Positions 17,532 to 24,629 of a stretch of 64,000 nucleotides of DNA are shown piece by piece. The stretch is from Halomonas sp. (lineage in GTDB: Bacteria > Pseudomonadota > Gammaproteobacteria > Pseudomonadales > Halomonadaceae). Numbering within the stretch: position 1 is the stretch's first letter; every line of letters starts with the position of its first letter. Below the pieces are notes generated by a model, which was given only the letters and a program-made list of their open reading frames with translations, searched no databases and was not told the origin of the DNA. The translations under genes were made by a program, and so were the position numbers. The stretch is taken from positions 189,632 through 253,631 of the forward strand of contig NZ_JAGOBJ010000001.1 in assembly GCF_017983445.1 (NCBI RefSeq), given 5' to 3'.

Positions 17532-18071
17532 TTACTCACTCATGGCCCGCGCTGTTAAGCGAAAACAGGCAATGCGGATGATTTGTTCAATGGCCGTTTC
17601 GCGTTCGGCTGCCACATCGTTATTCAGGCGCTCTTCAAACGCCGCCAAAATGACATGCCGGTCCAGGCCCTTTACTGCGATAACGAACGGGAAGCCGAAC
17701 TTGTTCTTGTACGCTTCGTTCAGCGCTTCAAAGCGGGAAAGTTCCTCTTTAGAACATTGATCTAGTCCCGCACCTGCCTGTTCGCGAGTGGAGTCTTGGG
17801 TCAACGCCCCCGCAAGCGCTGCTTTCCCGGCAAGATCCGGGTGGGCCTGAATAACGGCCACCTGCTGTTCAGCGGGGGCCTCTTGCAACATTTTGCCCAT
17901 CAGTACTGCAAGCGCTCCCGGGGAATCATGCTTTTCACGCAGCCCTTTCTGCCAAGCCGCTTCGGCAACCCAGGGCGAGTGCTCATATATATCGCCGTAA
18001 TGATCAACAAAGGCGCTTAGCGATAGCTCGCTGGGGCGTGGGTGAAGTATTGATGTGGTTTCGGAAGACAT
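17532..18071 (-). CDS. uraD: 2-oxo-4-hydroxy-4-carboxy-5-ureidoimidazoline (OHCU) decarboxylase
   Basis: 179-residue OHCU decarboxylase, the step that turns OHCU into S-allantoin in urate breakdown. The catalytic histidine is H77 in QAHPDLAG. The family segments TREQAGAGLDQCS and NEAYKNKFGFPFVIAVKGL are intact. Start supported by AAGGAAT before the ATG. It is divergent from uraH, the preceding enzyme of the pathway, with a TGTATACA palindrome between them. No urate oxidase gene is in the window. Confidence 0.93.
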   Translation of the reverse strand: MSSETTSILHPRPSELSLSAFVDHYGDIYEHSPWVAEAAWQKGLREKHDSPGALAVLMGKMLQEAPAEQQVAVIQAHPDLAGKAALAGALTQDSTREQAGAGLDQCSKEELSRFEALNEAYKNKFGFPFVIAVKGLDRHVILAAFEERLNNDVAAERETAIEQIIRIACFRLTARAMSE

Positions 18072-18104
18072 GAAGATTCCTTAAGCGTGTTCTGATGCCA
18101 ATCA

Positions 18105-18112
18105 TGTATACA
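18105..18112. promoter_or_regulatory. TGTATACA operator, uraD-uraH intergenic
   Basis: Palindrome TGTATACA (in context ATGTATACAAT) midway between the divergent uraD and uraH starts. The same core occurs twice between the racemase and puuE genes (39014-39023 and 39177-39186). TTGTATACAA-like sites are typical of FCD-type GntR regulators; the adjacent GntR gene at 18643 is the obvious candidate. Confidence 0.55.
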
Positions 18113-18189
18113 ATATAAACACCACGCAGGTAATCTAGATTGATGACTTTATTCGAGTCGCGATCACTCACCAGTAACAAGGAGTTGTT

Positions 18190-18543
18190 ATGGGCCGTTT
18201 AACTACCCACGTATTGGATACAGCAAAAGGTCAGCCGGGCAACGGGATTACCGTTCAGATATTTCGCCTGGCCGCTGGTCATCGCGAGCATGTGGGTGAA
18301 GCGGTAACTAACATGGATGGCCGCTGCGACGCGCCGCTGCTGGAAGGCGAGGCATTTACGCCCGGTGAGTATGAACTGGTATTTCACGCTGGAGACTATC
18401 TGCGCGTACAGGGCGTTGAAGCCGAAGAGCCGCGCTTTTTAGACGTTATCCCTTTGCGTTTTGGCGTAGTCGATTCAAGTCAGCACTACCATGTGCCGCT
18501 TCTTTTATCTCCCTATGGCTATTCCACCTACCGTGGCAGCTGA
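18190..18543 (+). CDS. uraH: 5-hydroxyisourate hydrolase
   Basis: 117-residue transthyretin-like protein that hydrolyses 5-hydroxyisourate to OHCU. The N-terminal LTTHVLDTAKGQPG motif with the catalytic His, the RFLDVIPLRFGV segment and the diagnostic C-terminal YRGS tetrapeptide are all present. AAGGAG lies seven bases before the ATG. It works directly ahead of UraD, encoded divergently. Confidence 0.95.
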   Translation: MGRLTTHVLDTAKGQPGNGITVQIFRLAAGHREHVGEAVTNMDGRCDAPLLEGEAFTPGEYELVFHAGDYLRVQGVEAEEPRFLDVIPLRFGVVDSSQHYHVPLLLSPYGYSTYRGS

Positions 18544-18642
18544 TAGCCATACCACCATTTGTCGACACCTCATAAAGCAACGCTAAGCACGGTATGATGG
18601 TGTCCTAAAAGATGCCAGAAGGTAGGGGAAAGGGAGAAGTAC

Positions 18643-19359
18643 ATGAGTGATGCGCAGGCGGCCGCGAAGCGGGTTGCTCTGGAAAAAGAGGGCGATGAGC
18701 GCCACGAGGCTATTTATCGCGCGGTAAGCGATGCGATTGTTGAGCAACGCTTAAAGCCCGGCGCTCGGCTGCGTGAAGATGCGCTTGCCGAGGTATTCAG
18801 TATTAGCCGCACCGGCATTCGCAAAATTCTGCAGCGCCTTGCGCTAGAGCAACTGGTAACCCTGACGCCGCGTCGTGGAGCGAGCGTAACACGGCCCACC
18901 GCCGAAGAAGCCAAGGATGTTTTCGACGCCCGCCAGCTTATCGAATGCGGGTTAATGCCCGATGTGGCAAAGCGGATCAGTGAAAAAGAAGCCACGGAAC
19001 TGCGCGATATGGCCCGCCAAGAGCGCCAGGCGCTGCGCAGCGGCCAACAGAGCATCGCCATTCGCCTGTCAGCAGACTTTCATGTGCGCCTGGCCCAGCT
19101 ATCCGGCAACGCAACGCTTGCCGAGTTTGTCGAAAGGCTCTGCTCGCGTTCTTCCCTTATTCTCGCGGTATATGGTCATCGTGGTCATCTAGGCTGCGAA
19201 TCTCATGACCACGATGACCTGATCGGCTATCTCGAAGCCGGCAACGGCGAGCGCGCCAAGGCGTTTATGAGCCGCCACTTGAAAGCTATCGAAGCATCGC
19301 TTTCCATGGTTGAAGGCGAGGAGAGCGCGCCGGATCTACAGCAGATATTTGGGGCATGA
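18643..19359 (+). CDS. GntR-family regulator, probable purine-catabolism repressor
   Basis: 238-residue FCD-type GntR regulator. Winged helix at residues 20-90 (LREDALAEVFSISRTGIRKILQRL), then a helical ligand domain with LSADFHVRLAQLSGN and the C-terminal metal-site histidines (SHDHDDLIGYLEAGN, SRHLKAIEASL). It follows uraH on the same strand by about 100 bases. The shared TGTATACA sites in both purine promoters suggest it controls uraD, uraH, the racemase gene and puuE. The effector is presumably a ureide; this is inferred. Confidence 0.85.
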   Translation: MSDAQAAAKRVALEKEGDERHEAIYRAVSDAIVEQRLKPGARLREDALAEVFSISRTGIRKILQRLALEQLVTLTPRRGASVTRPTAEEAKDVFDARQLIECGLMPDVAKRISEKEATELRDMARQERQALRSGQQSIAIRLSADFHVRLAQLSGNATLAEFVERLCSRSSLILAVYGHRGHLGCESHDHDDLIGYLEAGNGERAKAFMSRHLKAIEASLSMVEGEESAPDLQQIFGA

Positions 19360-19393
19360 CGGTTGGCGCCTTCGCTAAAACGGCGTGCAGGGA

Positions 19394-20272
19394 TTACATC
19401 AAGCGCCAGAACGCCTCGACCAGCGGATTTTTCAGGTTCTTCTTCAGAGTAAACAGGCCGATATCGTAGGGCGCAAGCGTCGGCGCTACATTGAGCACGC
19501 GAATACGGTCCATTAACGGGCTGTTGTCGAGGACGATCTTCGGCACCACGCCAATACCAAACCCCAGGCTCACCATGCTGACGATCGCCTCATTACCAGT
19601 GACCTGGGCATAGATACGCGGCGAGATGTCCTGCTTGCGAAACCATTCATCCACGCGCGCTCTTGAAACGCCGCTTTCTGACAGGATCATGGGAATATCC
19701 GCCCATTGCGCTGATGTAACCGGCGTACTCGCCGGTGCATTCGGCACCTGCTGCTCCAATGGGGCAATGAACAGCAAGGGTGAGGTGGCGATGGGCTTGA
19801 AGGCCAGCCCCCGGGGAAGATGGGCGGGCTTTGCCGCGATGCTGAGCTCTTCCTTGCCCTCCAGTACGTGGGCGATGGCGTGTTCCGGGTCACCGGTGCG
19901 CAGCTTGATCTCGATGGCGGGGTAGGCGATACGAAAGCGGCGCAGCAGCTCGTGCAAAAAGCTGTAGCTTGCCGTCACCGAGCCATACAGGCTGATTTCG
20001 CCGCTTAATTGCCCCGGGTTGTCGGTCAGCTCGTGACGAATCAGGTTCCACTGGCTGCTGGCCTCGCGGGCGTACTCAAGAAATTTCTGGCCTTGCTGAG
20101 TCAACACCACGGTCCGGTTGTCGCGGTTGAACAGCGCCACACCCAGCTCGTCTTCCAGATGACGGATGTTGCGCGAAAGCGCAGAAATGCTGACGTAGCA
20201 CTCTTCGCTGGCACGGCCGAAATGCAGCGTTTCGGCCAACGCGAGGAATTGTTTCAAGAGTTTGAAGTTCAT
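19394..20272 (-). CDS. ilvY: LysR-family activator IlvY
   Basis: Positive regulator of ilvC, responding to acetolactate/acetohydroxybutyrate. It matches E. coli IlvY along its length: HFGRASEECYVSISALSRNIRHLE in the winged helix, DNRTVVLTQQG, and the C-terminal GNEAIVSMVSLGFGIGVVPKIVLDNSP. The start MNFKLLKQF aligns with the E. coli N-terminus and gives 292 residues. An upstream in-frame ATG at 20311 is possible but has no ribosome site. It is divergent from ilvC, the classical ilvY-ilvC arrangement. Confidence 0.9.
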   Translation of the reverse strand: MNFKLLKQFLALAETLHFGRASEECYVSISALSRNIRHLEDELGVALFNRDNRTVVLTQQGQKFLEYAREASSQWNLIRHELTDNPGQLSGEISLYGSVTASYSFLHELLRRFRIAYPAIEIKLRTGDPEHAIAHVLEGKEELSIAAKPAHLPRGLAFKPIATSPLLFIAPLEQQVPNAPASTPVTSAQWADIPMILSESGVSRARVDEWFRKQDISPRIYAQVTGNEAIVSMVSLGFGIGVVPKIVLDNSPLMDRIRVLNVAPTLAPYDIGLFTLKKNLKNPLVEAFWRLM

Positions 20273-20315
20273 GCGCGCCATCATAATCGTGTTTTGTGAA
20301 AAAAGGGACATGCTG

Positions 20316-20330
20316 TTGCAAATATATCAA
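20316..20330. promoter_or_regulatory. Candidate IlvY operator
   Basis: TTGCAAATATATCAA, an interrupted dyad TTG-N9-CAA with the AT-rich centre typical of LysR sites and reminiscent of the TTGCAA operators in the E. coli ilvY-ilvC spacer. It lies in the divergent region, 133 bases before ilvC. Confidence 0.4.
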
Positions 20331-20462
20331 TTTAAGAAAGAGTCGTTTTTAGGTAGATTGGCTTTATTCACGCGGCGCTGAAGTTTGTATCAAGCAGCCG
20401 TGTCACTTTTTTCGTGTCGGTGTGCTGCATCGATCGTACGATCACCCATCAGGATGTTAACC

Positions 20463-21935
20463 ATGGCTAACTATTTCAATACTTTGGCACTGCGCGAACA
20501 GCTGGAACAGCTGGCGAAATGTCGCTTCATGTACAGCTCTGAATTCGCTGATGGCGTCGACGCCCTGAAAGGCAAGAAAATGGTCGTGATCGGCTGTGGC
20601 GCCCAGGGCCTTAACCAGGGCTTGAACCTGCGCGACAGCGGCCTGGACGTTTCCTACGCACTACGTCCTGAAGCCATTGCGCAAAAGCGTCAGTCCTGGA
20701 AGAACGCCTCTGAAAATGGTTTCGTGGTAGGTACCTATGAAGAGCTGATCCCGAAGGCAGATGTGGTCTTGAACCTGACGCCAGACAAGCAGCACACCTC
20801 GGTGGTGAACGCCGTCATGCCTCTCATGAAGGAAGGCGCTTGCCTCTCCTACTCGCACGGTTTCAATATCGTCGAAGAAGGCATGAAGGTTCGTGATGAC
20901 CTGACCGTCATCATGGTGGCGCCCAAGTGCCCGGGCTCCGAGGTACGTGCCGAATACGTGCGTGGTTTCGGCGTTCCCACCTTGATCGCTGTTCACGAAG
21001 CCAACGACCCCAAAGGCGAAGGGCTTGCCCTGGCGAAAGCTTATGCGGTGGGCACCGGCGGCCATAAGGCTGGCGTGCTGATGTCCTCTTTCATCGCGGA
21101 AGTAAAATCCGACCTGATGGGCGAGCAGACGATTCTTTGCGGCATGCTGCAAACCGGTTCTATCCTCTGCTTCGACAAGATGATCGAAGAGGGCGTCGAG
21201 CCGGGCTACGCCTCTAAACTGATCCAGTACGGCTGGGAAAACATTACCGAAGCGCTCAAGTACGGCGGCGTGACCAACATGCTGGACCGTCTTTCCAATC
21301 CGGCCAAGATCAAGGCTTTTGATCTGGCCGAAGAGCTGAAGGACATCATGCGTCCGCTCTACAACAAGCACCAGGACGACATCATGAGCGGGCACTTCTC
21401 GCGTACCATGATGGAAGACTGGGCGAACGACGATGCCAACCTGCTCAAATGGCGTGCAGAAACCGCGGAAACCAACTTCGAGAAGACGCCCGCCGGCGAC
21501 GTCAAGATTTCCGAACAGGAGTACTTCGACAACGGCATCCTGATGGTCGCCATGGTGAAAGCAGGTGTGGAACTTGCGTTCGAAACCATGACTGCAGCGG
21601 GCATCATCGCCGAGTCCGCGTACTACGAATCGCTGCACGAAACCCCGCTCATCGCCAACACCATCGCGCGCAAGAAACTCTACGAGATGAACGCGACGAT
21701 CTCCGATACTGCGGAATACGGCTGCTATCTGTACAACCATGCCTGCGTGCCGCTGCTGGCGGACTTCATGAAGAACATCAAGTCCGATGTCATCGGTAAA
21801 GGTCTGGCAGTAGACGACAACGGCGTAGACAACGCGCGACTGATCGAGGTCAACGATGCGCTGCGCGCGCACCCGGTAGAAGCCGTCGGCGCCGTACTGC
21901 GTGGCCACATGGCCGATATGAAGAAGATCGTTTAA
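20463..21935 (+). CDS. ilvC: Ketol-acid reductoisomerase, class II (long form)
   Basis: 490-residue NADPH- and Mg-dependent enzyme of isoleucine/valine synthesis. It matches E. coli IlvC from MANYFNTL onward: nucleotide motif [10 protein letters not shown], the [13 protein letters not shown] segment, and the duplicated C-terminal knotted domain that marks the long class ([32 protein letters not shown]). The frame is open upstream to 20385 but the ATG at 20463 aligns exactly with E. coli. Divergent from ilvY, followed by a strong terminator. Confidence 0.97.
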   Translation: MANYFNTLALREQLEQLAKCRFMYSSEFADGVDALKGKKMVVIGCGAQGLNQGLNLRDSGLDVSYALRPEAIAQKRQSWKNASENGFVVGTYEELIPKADVVLNLTPDKQHTSVVNAVMPLMKEGACLSYSHGFNIVEEGMKVRDDLTVIMVAPKCPGSEVRAEYVRGFGVPTLIAVHEANDPKGEGLALAKAYAVGTGGHKAGVLMSSFIAEVKSDLMGEQTILCGMLQTGSILCFDKMIEEGVEPGYASKLIQYGWENITEALKYGGVTNMLDRLSNPAKIKAFDLAEELKDIMRPLYNKHQDDIMSGHFSRTMMEDWANDDANLLKWRAETAETNFEKTPAGDVKISEQEYFDNGILMVAMVKAGVELAFETMTAAGIIAESAYYESLHETPLIANTIARKKLYEMNATISDTAEYGCYLYNHACVPLLADFMKNIKSDVIGKGLAVDDNGVDNARLIEVNDALRAHPVEAVGAVLRGHMADMKKIV

Positions 21936-21965
21936 CCCACGGGTTGAGCGTTAGCTAGTCAAATG

Positions 21966-22003
21966 AAAGCCGAGATATCCCACACGATATGCTCGGCTTT
22001 TTT
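21966..22003 (+). terminator. Terminator after ilvC
   Basis: Stem AAAGCCGAG-ATATC / GATAT-CTCGGCTTT followed by T-run, 30 bases after the stop codon. Confidence 0.88.
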
Positions 22004-22038
22004 GCCTCTCTTGTTTTCAATCCACAAGGAGCACGTTC

Positions 22039-23571
22039 ATGGTGCCCCCGACCCGTCTGGCGAGTATCCAGTTAAACAATGCGACGATCAGCTTCGAGGA
22101 TCGCTTCACTCTGAGCGAGATTGACTGGACCATCGAACCCGACCAGCACTGGGTGATCACCGGCGCTAACGGATCCGGCAAGTCGGCGCTGGCGGCGGCG
22201 CTGGCCGGTATAGGTAAGCTTGAAGCGGGCACCGTCGAAGGGCTACCCGAGCGCGTCGGGCTGGTCTCTTTCGAAGCGCAGGCTGAACTTATCGCCGCCG
22301 AGCTTAAAAAGGACGATGCCGATATCATGGATGTGGTATCGCTCGGCACCCCGGTCAGGGAAATGATTTTTGAGTACTGTCGGGATGCCGAGCTTGCCAA
22401 TGATCTGGTCGAAAAGTTCGGGATCACTAAACTGCTTGATCGCGCTTTTCGCAAGCTTTCCACGGGCGAAACCCGCAAGGTCATGCTGATTCGCGCACTG
22501 GCCAACCAGCCGGATCTGCTGATTCTTGACGAGCCGTTCGATGGCCTGGATGCCGATACGCTCGCCATGCTGCAGGCGCATCTCGCCGCTATCGTCGGCC
22601 ATGTCCCTATGGTGCTGGTGCTCAACCGCTTCGACGAAATGCCGGATTTCATCACTCACGTGGCCTACCTGGACAAGGAGCTTTTGGGTGCGGCGCGGGA
22701 AGATAAAAAAGAAGAGGATAAAAAGCGAGGCAATCAAAAGCACAGCAATAAAAAGCATAGAGAAGGAGGGCGTCTGACGTTCACGGTAGACCGACAGGAC
22801 GAGGCCGCCTTCAACGAGCTTTACCAGCTGCTGCATTTGAAGACCACTGACCTGCGCGTGCCCGAAGCCGACCCTGCAAGCAGGCTGCACGCGCTCGACC
22901 CGAGCCAGCCGCTGGTGAAGCTTACCCAGGCGACGATCCGCTACGGCGATACCCTGATTGTCGATAGGCTCGACTGGACGATCGAGCGCGGCCAGCACTG
23001 GCAGCTGAGCGGACCGAACGGCAGTGGCAAGACCTGCGTGCTGTCCCTGATCACGGGAGATCATCCGCAGTGCTACACCAACGATATTTTTGTGTTTGGA
23101 TTTCAGCGCGGTAACGGGGAAAGTATCTGGCAGATCAAGCAGTTCATCGGCTACGTTTCCACGGCCCTTCAGTGGGAGTATCGCGTCAGCACCAGCTGCA
23201 GAAACGTCATCATCTCGGGCTTTTATGACAGCATCGGCGTGTACACCAAGTCCACCGATCAACAAAAGAAGATCGCAGACGAGTGGCTTGCGCTTCTGGG
23301 CATGCAGGCGCGTGCCGACCAGCCGTTCAACAAGCTCTCCTACGGCGACCAGCGGCTTTTACTGATTGCCCGTGCCATGGTAAAGCACCCGCCGCTTCTG
23401 ATACTCGATGAGCCCTGCCTGGGCCTTGACGACATGAACCGCCAGCTCGTGCTCGCGCTTATCGAGAAGATCTGTGAAGGCCGCGAGACCACGGTGCTTT
23501 ACGTCAACCACCACACCGAAGACAAGATAAAAGAAATAGATAATCATTTGGCGCTGGAGAAAAATCATTAG
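22039..23571 (+). CDS. modF: Tandem ABC ATPase, ModF-like
   Basis: 510-residue protein with two ABC ATPase domains and no membrane segment, matching E. coli ModF (490 residues; molybdate-related, exact role unclear). Domain 1: Walker A GANGSGKSAL (about residue 47), LSTGETRKVM, LLILDEPFDGLD. Domain 2: GPNGSGKTCVLSL, the characteristic GDHPQCYTNDIFVFG, LSYGDQRLLLIARAM, LLILDEPCLGLDD. Between them at about residues 215-243 is a strongly basic Lys/His/Glu-rich stretch not present in E. coli ModF. AAGGAG precedes the ATG. It stands alone before the decayed region, with no modABC genes nearby. Confidence 0.85.
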   Translation: MVPPTRLASIQLNNATISFEDRFTLSEIDWTIEPDQHWVITGANGSGKSALAAALAGIGKLEAGTVEGLPERVGLVSFEAQAELIAAELKKDDADIMDVVSLGTPVREMIFEYCRDAELANDLVEKFGITKLLDRAFRKLSTGETRKVMLIRALANQPDLLILDEPFDGLDADTLAMLQAHLAAIVGHVPMVLVLNRFDEMPDFITHVAYLDKELLGAAREDKKEEDKKRGNQKHSNKKHREGGRLTFTVDRQDEAAFNELYQLLHLKTTDLRVPEADPASRLHALDPSQPLVKLTQATIRYGDTLIVDRLDWTIERGQHWQLSGPNGSGKTCVLSLITGDHPQCYTNDIFVFGFQRGNGESIWQIKQFIGYVSTALQWEYRVSTSCRNVIISGFYDSIGVYTKSTDQQKKIADEWLALLGMQARADQPFNKLSYGDQRLLLIARAMVKHPPLLILDEPCLGLDDMNRQLVLALIEKICEGRETTVLYVNHHTEDKIKEIDNHLALEKNH

Positions 23572-23616
23572 TTGTAACCTCCGCTTTCGAAATGCACCGA
23601 AAGGAGAGGGCTGTGT

Positions 23617-23733
23617 ATGAGCAAGTTAAAAAAGATGCCTGAGTTTAAAACCTAAGGCGTAAGAACGAGAGTGCTAGGAAACCCATGATTTCTAAGACTA
23701 TTTGGACTGTAGCAAAGCAAAATGGCCTCTTTA
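23617..23733 (+). pseudogene. Decayed CopG/BrnA-type antitoxin gene
   Basis: An AGGAGAGGG ribosome site and ATG begin MSKLKKMPEFKT, then a TAA. One base out of frame the sequence continues as the rest of the usual N-terminus of CopG-type antitoxins: RE-C-stop-ETHD, then stop-DYLD-C-SKAK. The family pattern is EREFWETHDS.DYLDWSKAK, so both tryptophan codons have mutated (TGG to TAG and to TGT). The frame is broken by one inserted base and several stops. Recognised by eye from memory of the family; no ribbon-helix-helix C-terminal part remains. Confidence 0.55.
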
Positions 23734-23758
23734 TCGAAGCTGAAGCCCTCAACCACGG

Positions 23759-23809
23759 CTATCTAACTCCGCTTGCCGGAAACTTTGGATGAAAACTCAG
23801 CTCAGCCAT
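23759..23809 (-). pseudogene. Truncated RelE/ParE-type toxin gene
   Basis: The ATG overlaps the antitoxin stop (ATGGCTGA) and reads MAELSFHPKFP, the usual N-terminus of RelE/ParE toxins paired with TIGR02574-type antitoxins. After about 11 family-like residues it runs into unrelated sequence and a stop. The rest of the gene has been lost. Confidence 0.5.
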
Positions 23810-24031
23810 TACGAGGCTTAAGTTGGCCTTTAATCTCTTCCCATGACAGCCTTTGAACATTTCCAGTTTCAAGCTCATCAAGCCGCTGTTCAGCAAGAGA
23901 GAGCCAAGCAGCATCGACCCCTTCCCTTCATCGTGCTGAGTTTCAAGGCTAGAAATCAGCCAATGGTCAAGTAAAGCTCGATCATTGGCTGAAAGCTCTT
24001 TTGTCTCTTGAATGACTTGTTCGAGTCTCAT
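23802..24031 (-). pseudogene. Frameshifted addiction-module antitoxin gene (TIGR02574-like)
   Basis: Starts MRLEQVIQETKELSANDRAL, the typical N-terminus of the putative addiction-module component family. It breaks after HDEG and resumes in another frame as VDAAWLSLAEQRLDELETGN then VQRLSWEEIKGQLK and a stop at 23802. The break coincides with a five-base tandem duplication (GAAGG GAAGG G); removing one copy would restore a 74-codon gene. So this is a young inactivation. The paired toxin remnant overlaps its end by eight bases. Confidence 0.65.
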
Positions 24032-24150
24032 GATCGTGGAACCTCTTCGCATTAGCAGATTTACTCTTTAATTCTAACATGCCGGAGACCGGGGAGACGG
24101 CTTAAAGCAAAGCACACGGGCGACGAGCTGCGTAGTGGGTTGGCTTCTTA

Positions 24151-24368
24151 GTGTGTACACCCAGCATGGGCATGAACTAATGAGGTGAAAGTCCTCTGTA
24201 GGAAGATCACCGCTTGCTGGGCTGAATCAGCTTAGTAAACGACAACTACTAGCATATGGCAAAGGCAAGCCGCGAGACCTTGTCTGGAGGAAGCCCTAGC
24301 AAAACTGTGAGCTGACGAATAAGAAGATCATACGAGGCGTAGGCTGATGGCGAGTTGGCACAAGTGAA
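24151..24368 (+). mobile_element. Group II intron 5' fragment (domain I)
   Basis: Begins with the GTGTG 5' splice-site signature and continues with elements typical of bacterial group II intron domain I: the CCAGCATGGGC stem, AGGTGAAAGTCCTC, CGACAACTACTAGC and a GGCGTAGGCTGATGGC segment. There is no reverse transcriptase reading frame and no domain V/VI; the copy stops where the IS1380-like fragment begins. Called from pattern memory; the exact class was not determined. Confidence 0.55.
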
Positions 24369-24516
24369 TCGCCCCGGGTATTCTAGACACCCTGTAGGCT
24401 CTTTGGTCTGCCCATAGCAGAAGCAACCCAGCATCAGAGGTGATGTGGCCGCCGGAGAAGTCGGCTTCAACTTGGCAGCGCAAGAGTGGCGAGAAGGCCT
24501 GTTTTTCAGGTATCAT
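24369..24516 (-). mobile_element. IS1380-family transposase N-terminal fragment
   Basis: Minus-strand reading frame starting MIPEKQAFSPLLRCQVEADF then SGGHITSDAGLLLL, which matches the N-terminal signature of IS1380-type transposases (ADFSGG.ITSDAG.LLL). Only about 50 residues remain before fusion with the intron fragment. No inverted repeat or catalytic part is visible. Confidence 0.6.
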
Positions 24517-24629
24517 TTTGCAAGCGGCTGTTCGTGCTTGGTGTGTTGGTTAAGATATTGAAATAATAGATTTTTTATCCGATTTCTTTTATGCTCCGTG
24601 AAAAGTTCGGCTAGTGGTGCTTCAAATTT

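Noticed and set aside
20661-21908. 415-codon open frame antisense to ilvC
   Set aside because: It lies entirely opposite a highly conserved ilvC and its protein has no recognisable domain. Long antisense frames are common in GC-rich genes with strong third-position bias.
22243-23265. 340-codon open frame antisense to modF
   Set aside because: Shadow of the modF codon pattern, with no domain and no ribosome site.
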